Below, piece by piece: positions 1-11,329 of a stretch of 49,664 nt of DNA. The DNA is taken from positions 1 to 49,664 of the forward strand of contig JAQGDQ010001287.1 of NCBI GenBank assembly GCA_030141605.1. The letters are read 5' to 3'. Under the pieces are notes generated by a model. It did no database searches, was not told the origin of the DNA, and saw nothing but the letters and a program-made list of their open reading frames with translations. The position numbers were made by a program, and so were the translations under genes. The stretch comes from Tubiluchus corallicola. Its lineage: Eukaryota; Priapulida; Priapulimorpha; Priapulimorphida; Tubiluchidae. Position 1 is the first letter of the stretch, and every line of letters starts with the position of its first letter.

Positions 1-46
1 CTATTAAAATTTAATGCTAGATTCTCAGTTGTGGTGTGTCAATAAT

Positions 47-410
47 CCTTTTCACAGTTTCGTTGTGCACTCGTACAGTTGCTGTAGGTCAAAGGTTAAG
101 TGTAACACAGCAGCGCGTCTTAACTACAACCATCACATGACATGTAGGTAAAGCAAAGCCATCAGAAGCGTCAGTTCAGTTACTTTAGTTGTTTTGCACA
201 GAGTTCACTTAATTATGCATTAGTTTGTGCATAGAGTAATTTACTAGAAAAAATGAACTAGGTAATGTTCTAGCTATTAAAGCTATTAAAATTATTTTTA
301 CAATAGTATGGGCTGCAAGGCGTTGTCAAGTGTACACAAATGCGTTGTCTGGTACACTTAACCTTTGACATTTTCACGATCATGATCAATCGCTGGAACT
401 GTGAAAGGCT
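47..410 (-). mobile_element. MITE family A, copy 1
   Basis: This is a non-autonomous DNA element of about 360 bp. Its ends form an inverted repeat reading CCTTTTCACAGTTTC at the left and GAACTGTGAAAGG at the right. A second, internal inverted pair (GGTCAAAGGTTAAGTGTA and its complement) lies just inside each end. I recognise the family because the same layout recurs at 9441, 32529, 43256 and 45851, with partial copies at 41090, 47559 and 49310. No coding capacity is visible. The superfamily is not assignable by eye. Confidence 0.75.
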
Positions 411-582
411 TATTATATAAAAAAGGAACAGCATGTCCATGACTAAATCTTAGCAATTTTTTATTGTTCTCATTTTTGCAGTGCAGTTTGTGCCACAATG
501 TTCTGTGCAGAAAAGTGATTAAAATTCAATTAAAAATTGAATTAATTGCCACATCTAACACAGTTCTGTTCCACTGTTTTAG

Positions 583-713
583 TTTAAAAGAACGAACTTT
601 CAAAACATATGAGTTCTACCAAACGTATCAAGACGTGATCACTCCTGCGGGTCTCTGCTTCTTCCAAGCAACATGGGATGATTCGGTTTCGGATGTATTT
701 CATAAATTATTAG
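583..713 (+). CDS. Unrecognised protein gene, internal exon (first of three seen)
   Basis: This is an exon candidate preceded by a pyrimidine-rich tract and AG at 581-582, and followed by a good donor, GTATGT, at 714. It reads LKERTFKTYEF near its start and ends SVSDVFHKLL plus one base. That base joins in phase with the next exon at 2685 to give Gly then MREPIF. There is no credible start codon in the exon, so the N-terminus should lie left of the window; an ATG at 464 in the same frame is a weaker alternative start. The peptide is rich in Phe, Tyr and Thr, with no signal peptide or domain that I know. The call rests on splice-site quality plus phase agreement across three exons. Confidence 0.5.
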
Positions 714-1216
714 GTATGTGCATTTTTTTCATACTAAGTTACGTATTAATTAAACCGATTAAATTAGTCATTGACCGCTAACCAGTTTAAATACTTCTGT
801 CAAGAACTAAAGAACATTCATTTTTTTGTTCGCCTTTGAAATGTGTGATTACACTGAAGGCTCTTTCTATTTAAAGAAAGTTCTCGAAAAGGATATTGTT
901 AAAAATTAGTCTTTTGTTGATCGTCACTGTAGTTCCGTCTAGAGTAATATTGTAGAATTCACTCTAGTGTCTATGTAAAATTGTATATTGGCTGTACAGA
1001 AATTTTTGCCTGCAAAAAGATGCTGACAAAGACTTATCATCATTTTTCTAGAGATAACATGAAAGCAAAGAACGATTGATTAAAGCATCATGATACAAAT
1101 ACTTATTTACAACATTACAAAGTTAGACGTACATATTGAATTACAATAATAGTACAAAATAAAAGTTATACGTCACATTGATTTTACGATAATAATTGTT
1201 AGTATCTATTTCAGCC

Positions 1217-1545
1217 ATGCACAGTTACGTACTATACAAGCAATTTAGATGACCTATATAAGGATAATCTCTATGCACAGTTACGTACTATATAAGTACT
1301 TTAGAGGACCTCTGTAAGGATAATCTCTATGCACAGTTACGTACTATATAAGTACTTTAGAGGACCCCTATAAAGATAACCTCTATGCATAGTTACGTAC
1401 TGTATAAGTACTTTATGGGACCTCTATAAGGATAACCTCTATGCACAGTTACGTACTGTATAAGTACTTTATGGGACCTCTATAAAGATAACCTCTATGC
1501 ACAGTTATGTACTATATAAGTACTTTAGAGGACCTCTATGGGGAA
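1217..1545. repeat. 56-bp minisatellite, about 6 units, inside an F-type element
   Basis: Six units start at 1217, 1273, 1329, 1385, 1441 and 1497, with an exact 56-bp spacing. Each begins ATGCACAGTTACGTACTATA and ends in AGGATAA-CTCT. The array is followed at once by a 13-bp perfect inverted repeat (1541-1553 and 1575-1587). The same order, minisatellite then hairpin then a conserved tail, is found in the F copies at 16943 and 35300, whose minisatellite units are different. Confidence 0.85.
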
Positions 1546-1807
1546 AAACCTGTTCCTTGCATTTTATGTACAAGACAGGTTTTTCCCAGGGATCTATCCC
1601 CTGCCTGCACGTTTATAACATCATGCATTTAGGTAATTACATAGTTAATAAACTGATGACAGTAGTGATTCACTTGACTTTAAAGTTATTCATTGTAGAA
1701 TTAAACTATAGAAGACTACGTTCTTACTATATGCAGAACACTTCATAATTAGCCTGAACAAATTAGAGTAGAGTAGAATAAATCTAGTTTTAACTTTATG
1801 CATATAC

Positions 1808-2512
1808 ATTAAGTCCTCGCTTAACGACGCTAATGCGTTCCAGCAAAATGTGACATTAAGCAAAACGTCGTTAAACGAAACCAAGACTTCTATAAAAAGT
1901 AATGTAAAGGAATTGAGATACGTTCCAGAGGCAAAAATCAGTGCAGCTTTAATCATATAAATTAAACGTTTTATGAGTTTTATTCGTATTTCTACTAATT
2001 AATTTCTTTCTGCTTTGTTGAAACCTGCGTGGTTGTCTTACTTACCTACTTTAGCGGTTTCTCTTTTGTTAACGTTTAACTCTAGACAGCATATAAATGA
2101 TAAGCAATGCAGCAGAGTCAAAGCCAAGGCATGGCGTGATCGTGGGAATTTTATCTCAGTCTGGTTGCTATAGCAACAGTTTGCAGGCAAAATGTCTTCC
2201 CATAAAGTTTGCTGTCAGGTCTTGCTTGATACAAACGGCAGTCGGGAAGCAAAAACGAAAGTACTTGTACAATAATTGAAGTGTTTACGTTCCTAATGTG
2301 CGTTTACAACAAATAGCACAACATGTAATGTTTCCATGTATACATTAATTGAAAAAGTTGTTGACAAAATAAAAATTGACTTTGAGCTTAGTAAAAAAAA
2401 TCGTCGTTAAAATAAAATGGTGCGTCGTTAACTGAGAAAGGGTGGCAAATGTTCAGCGTCGTTAAAACGAAACGTCGCTAAACGGGGAGTCGTTAAGTGA
2501 GGATTTACTGTA
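1808..2512. mobile_element. MITE family D (CGTCGTTAA-type ends)
   Basis: The ends are inverted repeats: TAAGTCCTCGCTTAACGAC at the left and GTCGTTAAGTGAGGATTTA at the right. Further inward, GTCGTTAAACGA and CGTCGCTAAACG form a second inverted pair. The element is about 700 bp with no plausible ORF, and is flanked by TA-rich sequence. It lies inside an F-type element, so it is the younger insertion. Confidence 0.7.
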
Positions 2513-2684
2513 CAATAATTGGAAATACGTTTCCTACGGGTTCAACCACCAACATGGCGCATTATTATTTGCCGTTTTGGGTTACTATATTATTTTATTT
2601 TAAGTTGGTACTTAATGGTACTTTCTTAATTTATTATTTAACTTTAAGCAGCTTTATTTTTTAATTCTACATTCATAATTTTAG

Positions 2685-2772
2685 GTATGCGGGAACCTAT
2701 ATTTAAGTTTGACTGGCCAAAAATCGAGCTACCGCGAAAGAAGAAATATCCATTTAAACAGTATTTCAATTT
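2685..2772 (+). CDS. Unrecognised protein gene, second exon
   Basis: This 88-nt exon has acceptor TTTTAG ending at 2684 and a strong donor, GTAAGT, at 2773. It reads G-MREPIFKFDWPKIELPRK and continues with a basic KKYPFKQYFN segment. The first two bases complete the codon opened at 713; the last two open a codon finished at 6467. Both joins keep the frame. The Pro, Lys, Trp and Tyr-rich composition suggests a structural rather than an enzymatic protein. No known domain is visible. Confidence 0.55.
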
Positions 2773-3007
2773 GTAAGTATCTTTACAGTATCCTGTAATT
2801 TAGCAAAAGAATCAATTTAGAAAAAATGTTTTGGAAAAAATTTTGTAAAAATGTAGAAACTAGGATAACAAAATCATGCAAGTTTAAATGACAAAGATTC
2901 CTTGTAACCAGCGTGTCGAGACGGTAGACTGATTTGATCACTTTTCAAGGAGATTTGCTCAAAATGTCAATATGATCAAAACATGTATTAGCACTTCATA
3001 TTAAGAC

Positions 3008-3532
3008 CTTTAAAGGAAAACCGGATGATTGTTTAGACTCAATCTCATTTTAATTTACTGTCAAAAATATACTCACCTGTAAAAGTTATCAATTGTTTCT
3101 AGTATTTGAATAATTACCTTGGAAAGTTAGTTAATGGCAACCGAACACAGCTATCGCTTATGTCACAAACTAACCACAGTTTGTGCAATGTTAGCGTCTT
3201 CCCTGTCTGTCAAACATGCTTGCATAAACGAAGATTGCTAAAAGACGGTGATGGCAATGGCGCGAAAATGAGCTGTACACCACAGACGAACACTGCAGTT
3301 CATTATCATAGTTATCGCGGTGTCGGTCACGCAAATGCGACGAAAAGGCATTGCCAATCTTAGTAGATTCACTGAGCCGCTCGTAGGTTTGAAAGTTTAA
3401 CAAAATTTAGCTATCCGAGGTAATTACTATTTAATCTAAGCTTTGATTTAAAAAAAGCTGTTGTGGAGTTCAATATTTTAAAGCGAACTTTATTTTGAAC
3501 TAATGTCTACACAATTGTCCAGTTTTGCTTTT
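3008..3532 (+). mobile_element. MITE family B, copy 1
   Basis: The left end reads CTTTAAAGGAAAACCGGATG. The right end, ACACAATTGTCCAGTTTTGC, is its imperfect inverse. The interior, including the GGCAACCGAACACAGC and TTAGTAGATTCACTGAGCCG stretches, matches the complement of 25857-26415. It lies in an intron of the left plus-strand gene. Short open frames here do not persist in the second copy and are not called. Confidence 0.65.
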
Positions 3533-3539
3533 ATTAAAT

Positions 3540-4350
3540 GTTGAAGATCCCTTAGGGTCTTTAGGTTAGTGCTTAGCAAGTGACCTGAAACAGAAAATGG
3601 TCTAGAATTGCTGCATTTGATCTGCAGTTCTCATTTGCCATTAGCGCCCTTCAAAAGACAACCTGCATCGAGTTTTATTAGAGGCAGGGGCGAATCAAGA
3701 CTTTACGCTACCCTAGGCTGATAGTTTGTCCCGCCCATCTCTGTTGTCAACTTATGGTTGTTCATGGAATGAATGTGTCAAACAATTACTTGTGGTTTAT
3801 TAGAAACACTATTAACCTAGTTTCTACGTGGTCATTATTAATTACATGTATTTGCTTAACGCTTATATTCAAGTAGGCTGCCCAACTGCTTGTTGAGTAA
3901 TACCTTGCACCTGTTCGTTATGTGGCACTTATATAGAAGCTGCTCATAGTAACTACCTGTGGTGTGTTATAAAACGTGCCTTTTACGTGAATATAAAAGT
4001 ATACACATTTTCCGAGGCAAATAAGAATATTTTCTAAAATGAGACGCCTTCAAACTTTGGTGCCCTAGACTATAGCCTAGTTAGCCTATTGGTTAATACG
4101 CGCTTGATTACAGGAAACACTTTGCATGTTTCCCTTCGAAGAACAGATATAAAGTCTCATCAGCAAAAGATGTAACTATAGTCTCCCAGAATCCATTGTG
4201 AATTAGAATCACAACACAGCAATATTTAGTGAGTTGTTACTAAATTTTGTTACATATGGAAGCATAAATGAAAATTGAATTCAATATTTTTCATACTGTG
4301 CGTGGTCGTGGAGCTCTACTGTTCCAGAATTTGCTAGGTTAGCTTATACT
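3540..4350. other. Intron sequence; possible decayed hAT-like remnant
   Basis: No coding signal seen. A segment from about 3686 (CAGGGGCGAATCAAGAC, CTACCCTAGGC) to about 4110 (GCCCTAGACTATAGCCTAG) has weakly inverted ends like a decayed hAT-type element, but the match is too loose for a firm call. Confidence 0.3.
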
Positions 4351-4354
4351 ATGG

Positions 4355-5084
4355 CAGTGGTTCCTAATTGGGGGTACAAATACCCCTTGGGGGCTCGAAA
4401 CAGCTAAGCCAAGGGTGCGTGAAAGTTGTGTCGTGTAACACGTCAGAATGTTCTTTTTTGCCGTACAGCGTACTACAAATACGGACTACGAATTTTACGG
4501 GAGTAACGGCCTAGTGGTGTGAGGGAAGAGTGTGCTGCAACAACATTTAAAGCCTTAAACATCATGATTGTTTTTGCAACACAACAGTGTTTTTCGGATG
4601 ATTCACTGCGCACTGCCTGGCATTATAACAAGGTTAATTTATTATGTAAAATAGACGCTTAGCTCAGCAAATGCGTTGGCAGATGGCAGTAGAGGAGGTT
4701 GGTTGTTTTCAGAAAAGCGCGCATCAACAAGGCTGCCATTGAGGCTACTTCACAGTTCGACTGCAAGTTTGTCTTCTGATGTGACATCCGATCGTCTTTT
4801 TTCTTGCATTTTGTTCTTGAATTTGGAAATGCATAAATAGAAAATAAGGGATTTTATGAAGCAGTATAAATAGAGAGAATACTACAAATAAGTACATGTA
4901 TAAATGGAAAATAAGGGACTTTTTCTTATTTTTTTCAAAATTAAATTAAAGTCTAATAAAACTGCACAATAGTATTAAAAAATGTTTTCTTGAAACTCAT
5001 ATTGCTAAAGAGTGTTAATTGGTACGCAGTAGATCGCTGAATTTCAAAAGGATACTTGACTAGGTAAAAGGTTAGGAACTACAG
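4355..5084. mobile_element. hAT-like non-autonomous element (decayed)
   Basis: The left end, CAGTGGTTCCTAATTGGGGG, and the right end, AAAAGGTTAGGAACTACAG, are imperfect inverted repeats of the CAGTGGTTC type known from hAT elements. Length is about 730 bp, with no transposase frame. No clear 8-bp target duplication remains. Immediately outside the right end is CACTACTTTGCGGTTCATTT, which looks like the end of another repeat. Confidence 0.45.
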
Positions 5085-6466
5085 TGTTCCTTCACTACTT
5101 TGCGGTTCATTTATCGCGGACTTATGATTTGTTAAGCAGATTGGCCTGCATCCCTAAGAGTTGGAAAATGTCCCTATGTGATAAGGGAAGTGTTCCCATG
5201 TGGTAAGGGAAGTGTCTCCATGTGATAAGTGAAGTGTTCAAAGCACATTTTCTGTCGTTGCCTGTTTATAGCACATATTAAAAGGAAATAGTCACTGATC
5301 ATCAGTTTTATTATGCGGTTTTATTGTGTTTTAGATGTAAAAGCACTTTTAGAAGTAAAATCTAGCTTAATACGTATTATTTAGTGTAATATATGTGATA
5401 TAATGAAGAGAGAGATGAAAACGTATTTTTTAAATACATATTAGGTGTATTTGGTGTTCAACTTTTCTTGACATATTGTGTTCACCACGTTGGTTGCCAG
5501 TCACAGTCCGTCCTGTATACACAAATGACTTGCCATTTCATTGTATTTTCACCATTATCATCTCACCATTTTTTTAATAATTTTTAGCTTTTTTCCTTCT
5601 CTTTTACTTGCATTACTTACCTACATCCTAATTCTACCGTCATGTCATCTCTTTTCAGTGCGCATCTCTTTTGTCCCGCCCCTAACACCTTACAACACAC
5701 CATGCACTGCAGCTGGGCTTTCCAAGTTCCAGCTTTTAGAACAGCTACAAGCAAGTACATCATTTGTTCACTAACTGCTCACTTGACAACTAGCCTAATC
5801 GTAGTCATTTTGTTTTCAGTTGGTATAATTGTATGTAGCATATCTTATTATGTAATTGTAATGGTGCTTTTGTGTAACAAACAATAAACAAAAATAATGT
5901 AGTGTATATTTTGGAAGCAGCCATTTTAGTTTTGGTTTTGCCAAACCCAGATCTCTACCAGAAAGAGGCATCTACTGGATTTCAACATGACATCATGTCC
6001 TCTTGCAAAGTCCGTAGCAACCAACATTTGTAATTTGTGTAATTTGCTAAGTGTTTTGTAGAAACGCGATAAAAAACAATGGCTAACTTTAACACTGATT
6101 TCTCAAGATTATGTTTTTCAATGTGTAGCCTACACCTCAACTTCAAGTGGATTATCTCAGCTTAGAAATAACATAGAGCAATGAGATTGGTATCAAAACA
6201 ATCCTCATGAAATGGAAATTCAGGATGTGTGAATAACTAGAAAAGTTTAATTCCCAATTTATGGACGATCTTGCTGTGCAAGCACACATATAACAAAAAA
6301 TAGGCACTTGTAATATCAAGGAATTGATTTTGTGATACATCACAGATCTTCATGGACTGCTATACTCTTTAGGACTGTAAGACTGATTATTTATAAAAAA
6401 TATTTTTGTCTGCTGATTTTTGCATAGGAATTGCTCATTAATTTTGTGTCTTCTGCATTTATTTAG
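5085..6466. other. Intron sequence without recognised features
   Basis: Three imperfect ~25-bp units (GTGATAAGGGAAGTGTTCCC and variants) lie at about 5168-5240. A pyrimidine-rich stretch at 5520-5760 yields short open frames without motif or splice support. Nothing else was recognised up to the acceptor at 6465. Confidence 0.4.
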
Positions 6467-6689
6467 ATACTTGGATCACTACAGAGATCCCAAGGACATA
6501 GCAAAGGAAATATTGATTAAAAGAATGGCAAGGATATCACCGTTCAAACCGGACCCGCCTAGACGCAGATTCCCCAATATCGTTAATTGGGACAGGTATT
6601 ACCCCTCTTGGAAGCAGGTGCAAATCTATAAAGAGAGATGGGGGCTAGGAAGGTATAAACATATATACGAGAACAAGCTGGACCCGTGA
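6467..6689 (+). CDS. Unrecognised protein gene, terminal coding exon
   Basis: The acceptor is TATTTAG ending at 6466. The first base completes Leu from the previous exon. The exon then encodes YLDHYRDPKDIAKEILIKRM, followed by a Pro/Arg-rich and Trp/Tyr-rich tail that includes WDRYYPSWKQVQIYKERWG and ends ENKLDP at TGA 6687-6689. About 115 residues of the protein are visible over the three exons. The tail, with repeated aromatic-Pro-basic clusters, recalls short microtubule-associated ciliary proteins, but this is only an impression and no family is assigned. The codon use and the uninterrupted frame with three matching splice phases make a real gene likely. Confidence 0.6.
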
Positions 6690-6966
6690 ATTCAGTGCAC
6701 TGTTACGGGACTGCCTGTGCGCTGTGCGTCAGTGACTGCTCTCAGATAAGCCCCCATGGTTCCGTGAAAACTAGAGTGTCAGACAAAAGCATGGGATTGG
6801 ACAAATGTGCTGTAGTGGTTTCAGAACTTAAGCTACCCGTGAGGAGAGAATTACTTTTACGACACCGTTGTCAAATACGTCATTTTAAGTATGCGTTATT
6901 CTATCCATTTGTAAATATTTATGTAAAAACAGTTCATCTGAAGTTACAAATAATTTTTCGGAAGGA

Positions 6967-7155
6967 GTTTATAATTCCCCACACAATTTAAATACACTAA
7001 CCCTAAGTCTATCCCTAGCCCTAAACCAATTCTAGCCCCAACCCTAACCCTAACACTAAGTCAATTCTAACCCCAAACCTAACGCTAACCCTAACCCCAA
7101 CCCTAATTCTAACCCGCTTCACGAATTATTTACTTGTGTATGGGGAATTGTAAAC
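6967..7155. repeat. Degenerate telomere-like CCCTAA tract bounded by inverted repeats
   Basis: From about 6998 to 7115 the sequence is an irregular run of CCCTAA, CCCCAA and CTAACC words with TCAATTCTAA insertions. It is bounded by GTTTATAATTCCCCACAC (6967-6984) and GTGTATGGGGAATTGTAAAC (7136-7155), which are inverse complements with two differences. This is in the 3' flank of the left gene. Confidence 0.7.
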
Positions 7156-7507
7156 TTTAGCCATTTTTTCTTCACTTTCTTGCAAAAACTGCTAACAAAA
7201 ATTTAGTCTGTAGTTCCCAGTTACACAGACGTGATTTTTGTGACTGTAGTGGACTGTAGCAATGCCCTGTTCAATGGACATGAATTAATACCATGTACAG
7301 GACTGTAGGACAAAGCATTTTATCCTGTTTCAGATAAAATTATAGTTTTTTGTAAATAAATTGGCTGATAACAATGAACACCTTGACATTAAACACTGAT
7401 TGTCTGTAAATTGTTTTGCTGATAAAAATACAACTATAGTTGTAGAAATACCAACATACAACATAGTTTACTTACAATATTACAACTAGAAACCTAATTT
7501 ACAATCT

Positions 7508-8121
7508 GGCCCGGTTTCGGTAAGCCGTCACTAAGTGAACAACATCGTGATTAAGTTAACAACATGGTTATTACAGTTAACTGCCGATAGTCACAGTAAA
7601 TCCCGCGACTGGTTATTTTGCAGTTTGCATTTTCATACTTTTGCGTCGTGTCTTAACTGAACTTCTTTCTAATTCATTTCTTTTCTCTTTTTCTCTATCT
7701 CTGTCTATTATTTTATCTTAACTACTCCCTGTTTTCCTATAATCCTCTCTCTTGTAAATTAAGTGATTTTTTTCACTTTTCATGGTGGTCTTACAAGCTT
7801 TGCTTTTTGACCACCATGCAGCATCTATTTCTTGTTGACAAACTATTATGTACTTTAGTAACTATGTTAGTATACTTCTGTTAAATTTTTGTAATTATAT
7901 TTGGAATTTTTCCCTAACTATATCATGCTATAGTATACTAATGTAGTTTTGTTACAATTATTGTAACTATATTTCATTTTCTAGTTATAGGGCATAATAG
8001 GTAAAGATAATAATGCAAATTGTAATGTAAAAATAGATGCTGAAGTGATAATAAATTACAAAAATTACAACTATTAATAACAATATTGTTAAGCTAGTGA
8101 CAGCTTTGCGAAACTGGGTCC
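7508..8121. mobile_element. MITE with GGCCCGGTTTCG-type ends
   Basis: The left end, GGCCCGGTTTCGGTAAGCCG, and the right end, GCTTTGCGAAACTGGGTCC, are imperfect inverse complements over about 26 bp, ending TCACTA inward. The interior has a 10-bp perfect hairpin: CATGGTGGTC at 7781-7790 and GACCACCATG at 7809-7818. Length is about 610 bp, with no coding frame. Flanking sequence at 7420-7505 is duplicated at 8805-8890. Confidence 0.55.
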
Positions 8122-9060
8122 TGATTTGTTAAATAAAGTCTTATGCAGCTGGCATTTATAATCAACTGGTTGAAAAACCGATTTTGTATTAAAAAGACCT
8201 AGAATTGTCAATTTCTTAATGATTAGTGATTTGAAATAGTTTGAAGCTAATTAATCTGATAGGGACTACTTTATACTTAGGCGGATGAATATAAAACATG
8301 GAGGAGAAGCAAGCTGCGTTTCCTGCTAAGATTAAACTTTTCGTTAAAATTGTAAAGTTTATGGCCGGCCTCTCTTTGTTAGTTGACTAATTTTAATAAC
8401 CGAAATGAAAAGTAGAATTCACCACGCAAGCCATATTTTTTCCTTCACTTACCATAGTAGTTGACGCGTTATGCCAAGATACAGTTAAGTAAGCTAGTGG
8501 AGCAATCTATAAAGAGGTCTGTTTCGCTGTGATGATGCTATTCTTCTCGTCCATATAGTATAATTTTCTCCTTTGAATTTTTGCTGACAAAACCGCCTTA
8601 GTTTGGCTAATAGGAAGCTGAAATTTGGCTCAAGGGTAAAATATCCCACTACTAATTATTATTATAACTCTTGTTCAGTATTACGGTTTCCTTATTTCAA
8701 TTATGAAGGAGAAAATAACCCAGTTCTTCACTTCCTGAACCAGTTTGTAAATAATTTAATTGTCGGGAAAAACGTGGTACATAAAGCTAAGGATTGTGAG
8801 CGAATAGTTTTGCTAACAAAAATACGTCTACATTTGCAGAAGTACCAATAATACATAGTTTATTTACAATATTACATCTAGAAACCTAATTAATAATGCT
8901 GTTTAATACAAAACCGTAGGCAGCAACTTTTTACAGCCAACTATTAAAAATACTACATTTTTATTTAAAAAATGACATACCAGGGACATTTAATACTGTA
9001 CATACGTAAACTTGAACGCTGACAAAAGGTTTTTAGTTCCGACGATTTGTAATAACGTGA
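8122..9060. other. Non-coding stretch with a partial direct duplication
   Basis: No gene signal seen. The segment 8805-8890 (CATAGTTTATTTACAATATT, CTAGAAACCTAATTA) repeats 7420-7505 in the same orientation. Confidence 0.4.
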
Positions 9061-9065
9061 CTGTT

Positions 9066-9850
9066 ACTGAACAAGAAAACGGTTTCATAAATAAAGTTTA
9101 AAAAATTCGTTTTTAAATTTTGTATCATTTACATGTTGTACATAAGAAGTTGCGTTACAAACGCTGTATAAAAACTGTACTATTAAACTTGGCTTTTACT
9201 GTTAGGGGCGGCCATTTTAACGGTAAGTCATTCGAAACAAGCTTAGATAACAATGCGTAAAATAATCAGAGCTTTCGTAACACACTGTCTGCTAACTGAC
9301 AAAAGTTTAAATTACTTTATATTGTCAATAAGATCAATAATGTTCTTTGGTGAAACAGTGGTGCACGCTGGGATTGTGGTGCAGTGTAATTTTAACAGGT
9401 GGCACGAATATTATAAATTATTAAGAATTTTCTCTTCCAATAAGCTTTTTCACAATTCCAGGGATTGATGATGATGATCGTGAAAAGGTCAAAGGTTAAG
9501 TGTACCAAACAATGCATTTGTGTACATGTGTACATGATCCTGCTAGTAAATCACACTATGCACAGACTAAAGCGTGGTTAAGTAAAGTCCACGAAAAACA
9601 ACTTTAGACACTGAACTGATGGGGAAGATGGCTTTGCTTTACCAACATAACACGTGGTGGTTGCAGTTAAGACGCGATACTGTGGTACACGCCACCTTTG
9701 ACCTACAGCAGCTACGCTTGCACACAACGAAACTGTGAAAATGCTTACTACATAAGTCTTTCAAACACGTAAACCTAATGCTAAACAATTAACTTTGTAT
9801 GGAAAGTTCTTTGGGAATATAGTTAAAATTTCCTTTTCTTCCTGTTTAAT
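9066..9850 (+). mobile_element. Dispersed repeat family G, copy 1, split by MITE A
   Basis: The segment 9066-9435 matches 23233-23640 (shared landmarks: TAAAAAATTC, GCCATTTTAACGG versus GCCATTTTGACCA, AAACAAGCTTAGATAAC). The match resumes at 9790-9850 after the intervening MITE A. A third partial copy lies at 36680-36812. The class is unknown and no ORF is shared between copies. Confidence 0.55.
9441..9750 (+). mobile_element. MITE family A, copy 2
   Basis: The copy runs from TAAGCTTTTTCACAATTCC to GAAACTGTGAAAATGCTTA and shows the internal pair AAAGGTTAAGTGTAC near the left and a matching inverse near the right. It interrupts family G, since G homology continues on both sides. Confidence 0.7.
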
Positions 9851-10488
9851 ATAATATTATCTTGAAATGTCACTGTTACACTAGTGAAAGTGTCATCGTT
9901 GAAACTACAACTCACAAATTCGTCAACCAAAAACTTCACAATGAGCAAAACGTTATTTATAAACAAAAGCATTTGTTAAGATATACTGAGCAAATTATTT
10001 TAATACATAAATTATCAATTTATGTTTAATAATTATGTATTGCAACTTTATTTAACAGTTTATGTTTATTGTTTAACAAATTATGTTATAGTTTTTTGTT
10101 TCTTTTTACAAATAAATAATATTTTCGTGATTTTTTTTTTACAAAAACAGCCGTAATTTCTAGTAACTGCAAGTTAAAAACACAGAAGTTTTTAAACAGA
10201 CTAATTTTGGGGTAAAATTAATTAAAGACAAAGTAGAAAAGTTTTTGTTCTCATGAGTGACAAGCTGGTAACAAGTACCTTATGTTATTTTTGATGTTAT
10301 CAACAGTAGATCTTGGTATTTCAACGAATGACTGCCCAGCGCATAAAATAATTATAACTTTCCCACAAAAAACAGTGGTCTAACAAAATGATTATGCAGT
10401 TACTTCCAGGTCCTAGAATCATTTAGAACTGATGAGACTGGGCTAGCTTCTGTCTTCTACATTTGCTGAAATAATGTATAAACGTAAG
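9851..10488. other. AT-rich stretch, nothing recognised
   Basis: Very AT-rich DNA with no long frame, splice-supported exon, hairpin or repeat that I can identify. Confidence 0.4.
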
Positions 10489-11125
10489 CAGAGGCATAGC
10501 AAAGTGGGGACGACAGGGGGCAATCACCCCCGGGCGCAAGGGTGAGAGGGCAAACATTGAACTCTCGAAAATTCTTCTAGAGTTCAATGACTGTTAATTA
10601 CTAATTTCTAATCTGACATTAACAAAACAGAGTATTCTAACTACAACAAAATTACCTAGTCAGAGATCATCGTAGCTGACTTAATTACTACGTGCAGCCT
10701 ACAAAAAAGCTAATATTGTTACTTACCAAAATGTCTGTAAGGTGTCCTGTGGCTTAGCAGATCGATAATTTTGGTAGAAACAGTGACCGATTGCATTATT
10801 GTGAAAACCTGTAGTGTTTGGTATCTTTCATAATATTTGCATGTTTTAATGCTGGAGCTGATTGTTTAAGAATTGTCGCGTTATGAGCAACTAATGCATA
10901 GAAAAGAGTTACTCTGCTGCAGTACCGCAAATCAAACTCAGGGTGATTGTTAGAAAAAATTCGTTTATCTTTATCCCATCATGTGGAAAAAGTAAAGTCG
11001 GGCTCAGGGCGCCAAAAAGGTACACAATTTGTGGCTTCAAACACGAAACAAATAATCAGAACATTAAAAGGGTAGGGCGCCAAAAGTTTTTGCCCCGGGC
11101 GCCACAAGCACTTGCTACGCCACTG
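10489..11125. mobile_element. Non-autonomous hAT-type element
   Basis: The left end, CAGAGGCATAGCAAAGTGGG, and the right end, CACTTGCTACGCCACTG, are inverse complements of the CAGNGGCGTAGC kind typical of hAT elements. A CCCCCGGGCGC word follows the left end, and its inverse (GCCCCGGGCGCC) precedes the right end. Flanking octamers AACGTAAG and AACCTAGA share five of eight positions, a possible decayed 8-bp target duplication. No transposase frame is present. Confidence 0.6.
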
Positions 11126-11329
11126 AACCTAGATGATGACGTAATGATACAGAAATGACGTAAACGCTAAATGACACGCTTACGACATTTATCCATTCGC
11201 ACTGTGGATAAGTCTATCGAATTGTGGATCGCTTCATCTACAGATAATAAACAAAATACTAACCCGTGTAGAAAGTCCTATATTCCATTGTCGGGCAATT
11301 CTTTCCCTACAAAAAGTGAAATAGAGCTT

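Larger units (their letters stand above)
1200..2570 (+). mobile_element. F-type (pearl-like) element, copy F3, interrupted by MITE D
   Basis: The region holds a tandem core (56-bp units), then a stem-loop with arms GGGAAAAACCTGT and ACAGGTTTTTCCC, then a tail. The tail resumes at about 2512 after the nested MITE D (1808-2512) with AATAATTGGAAATACGTTTCC, which matches the tail of the F copy near 17480 (AATAATTGGTTTACTTCGGA). Limits are approximate. Bivalve 'pearl' elements are known to have satellite cores between conserved flanks; that assignment is an inference from layout. Confidence 0.45.
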
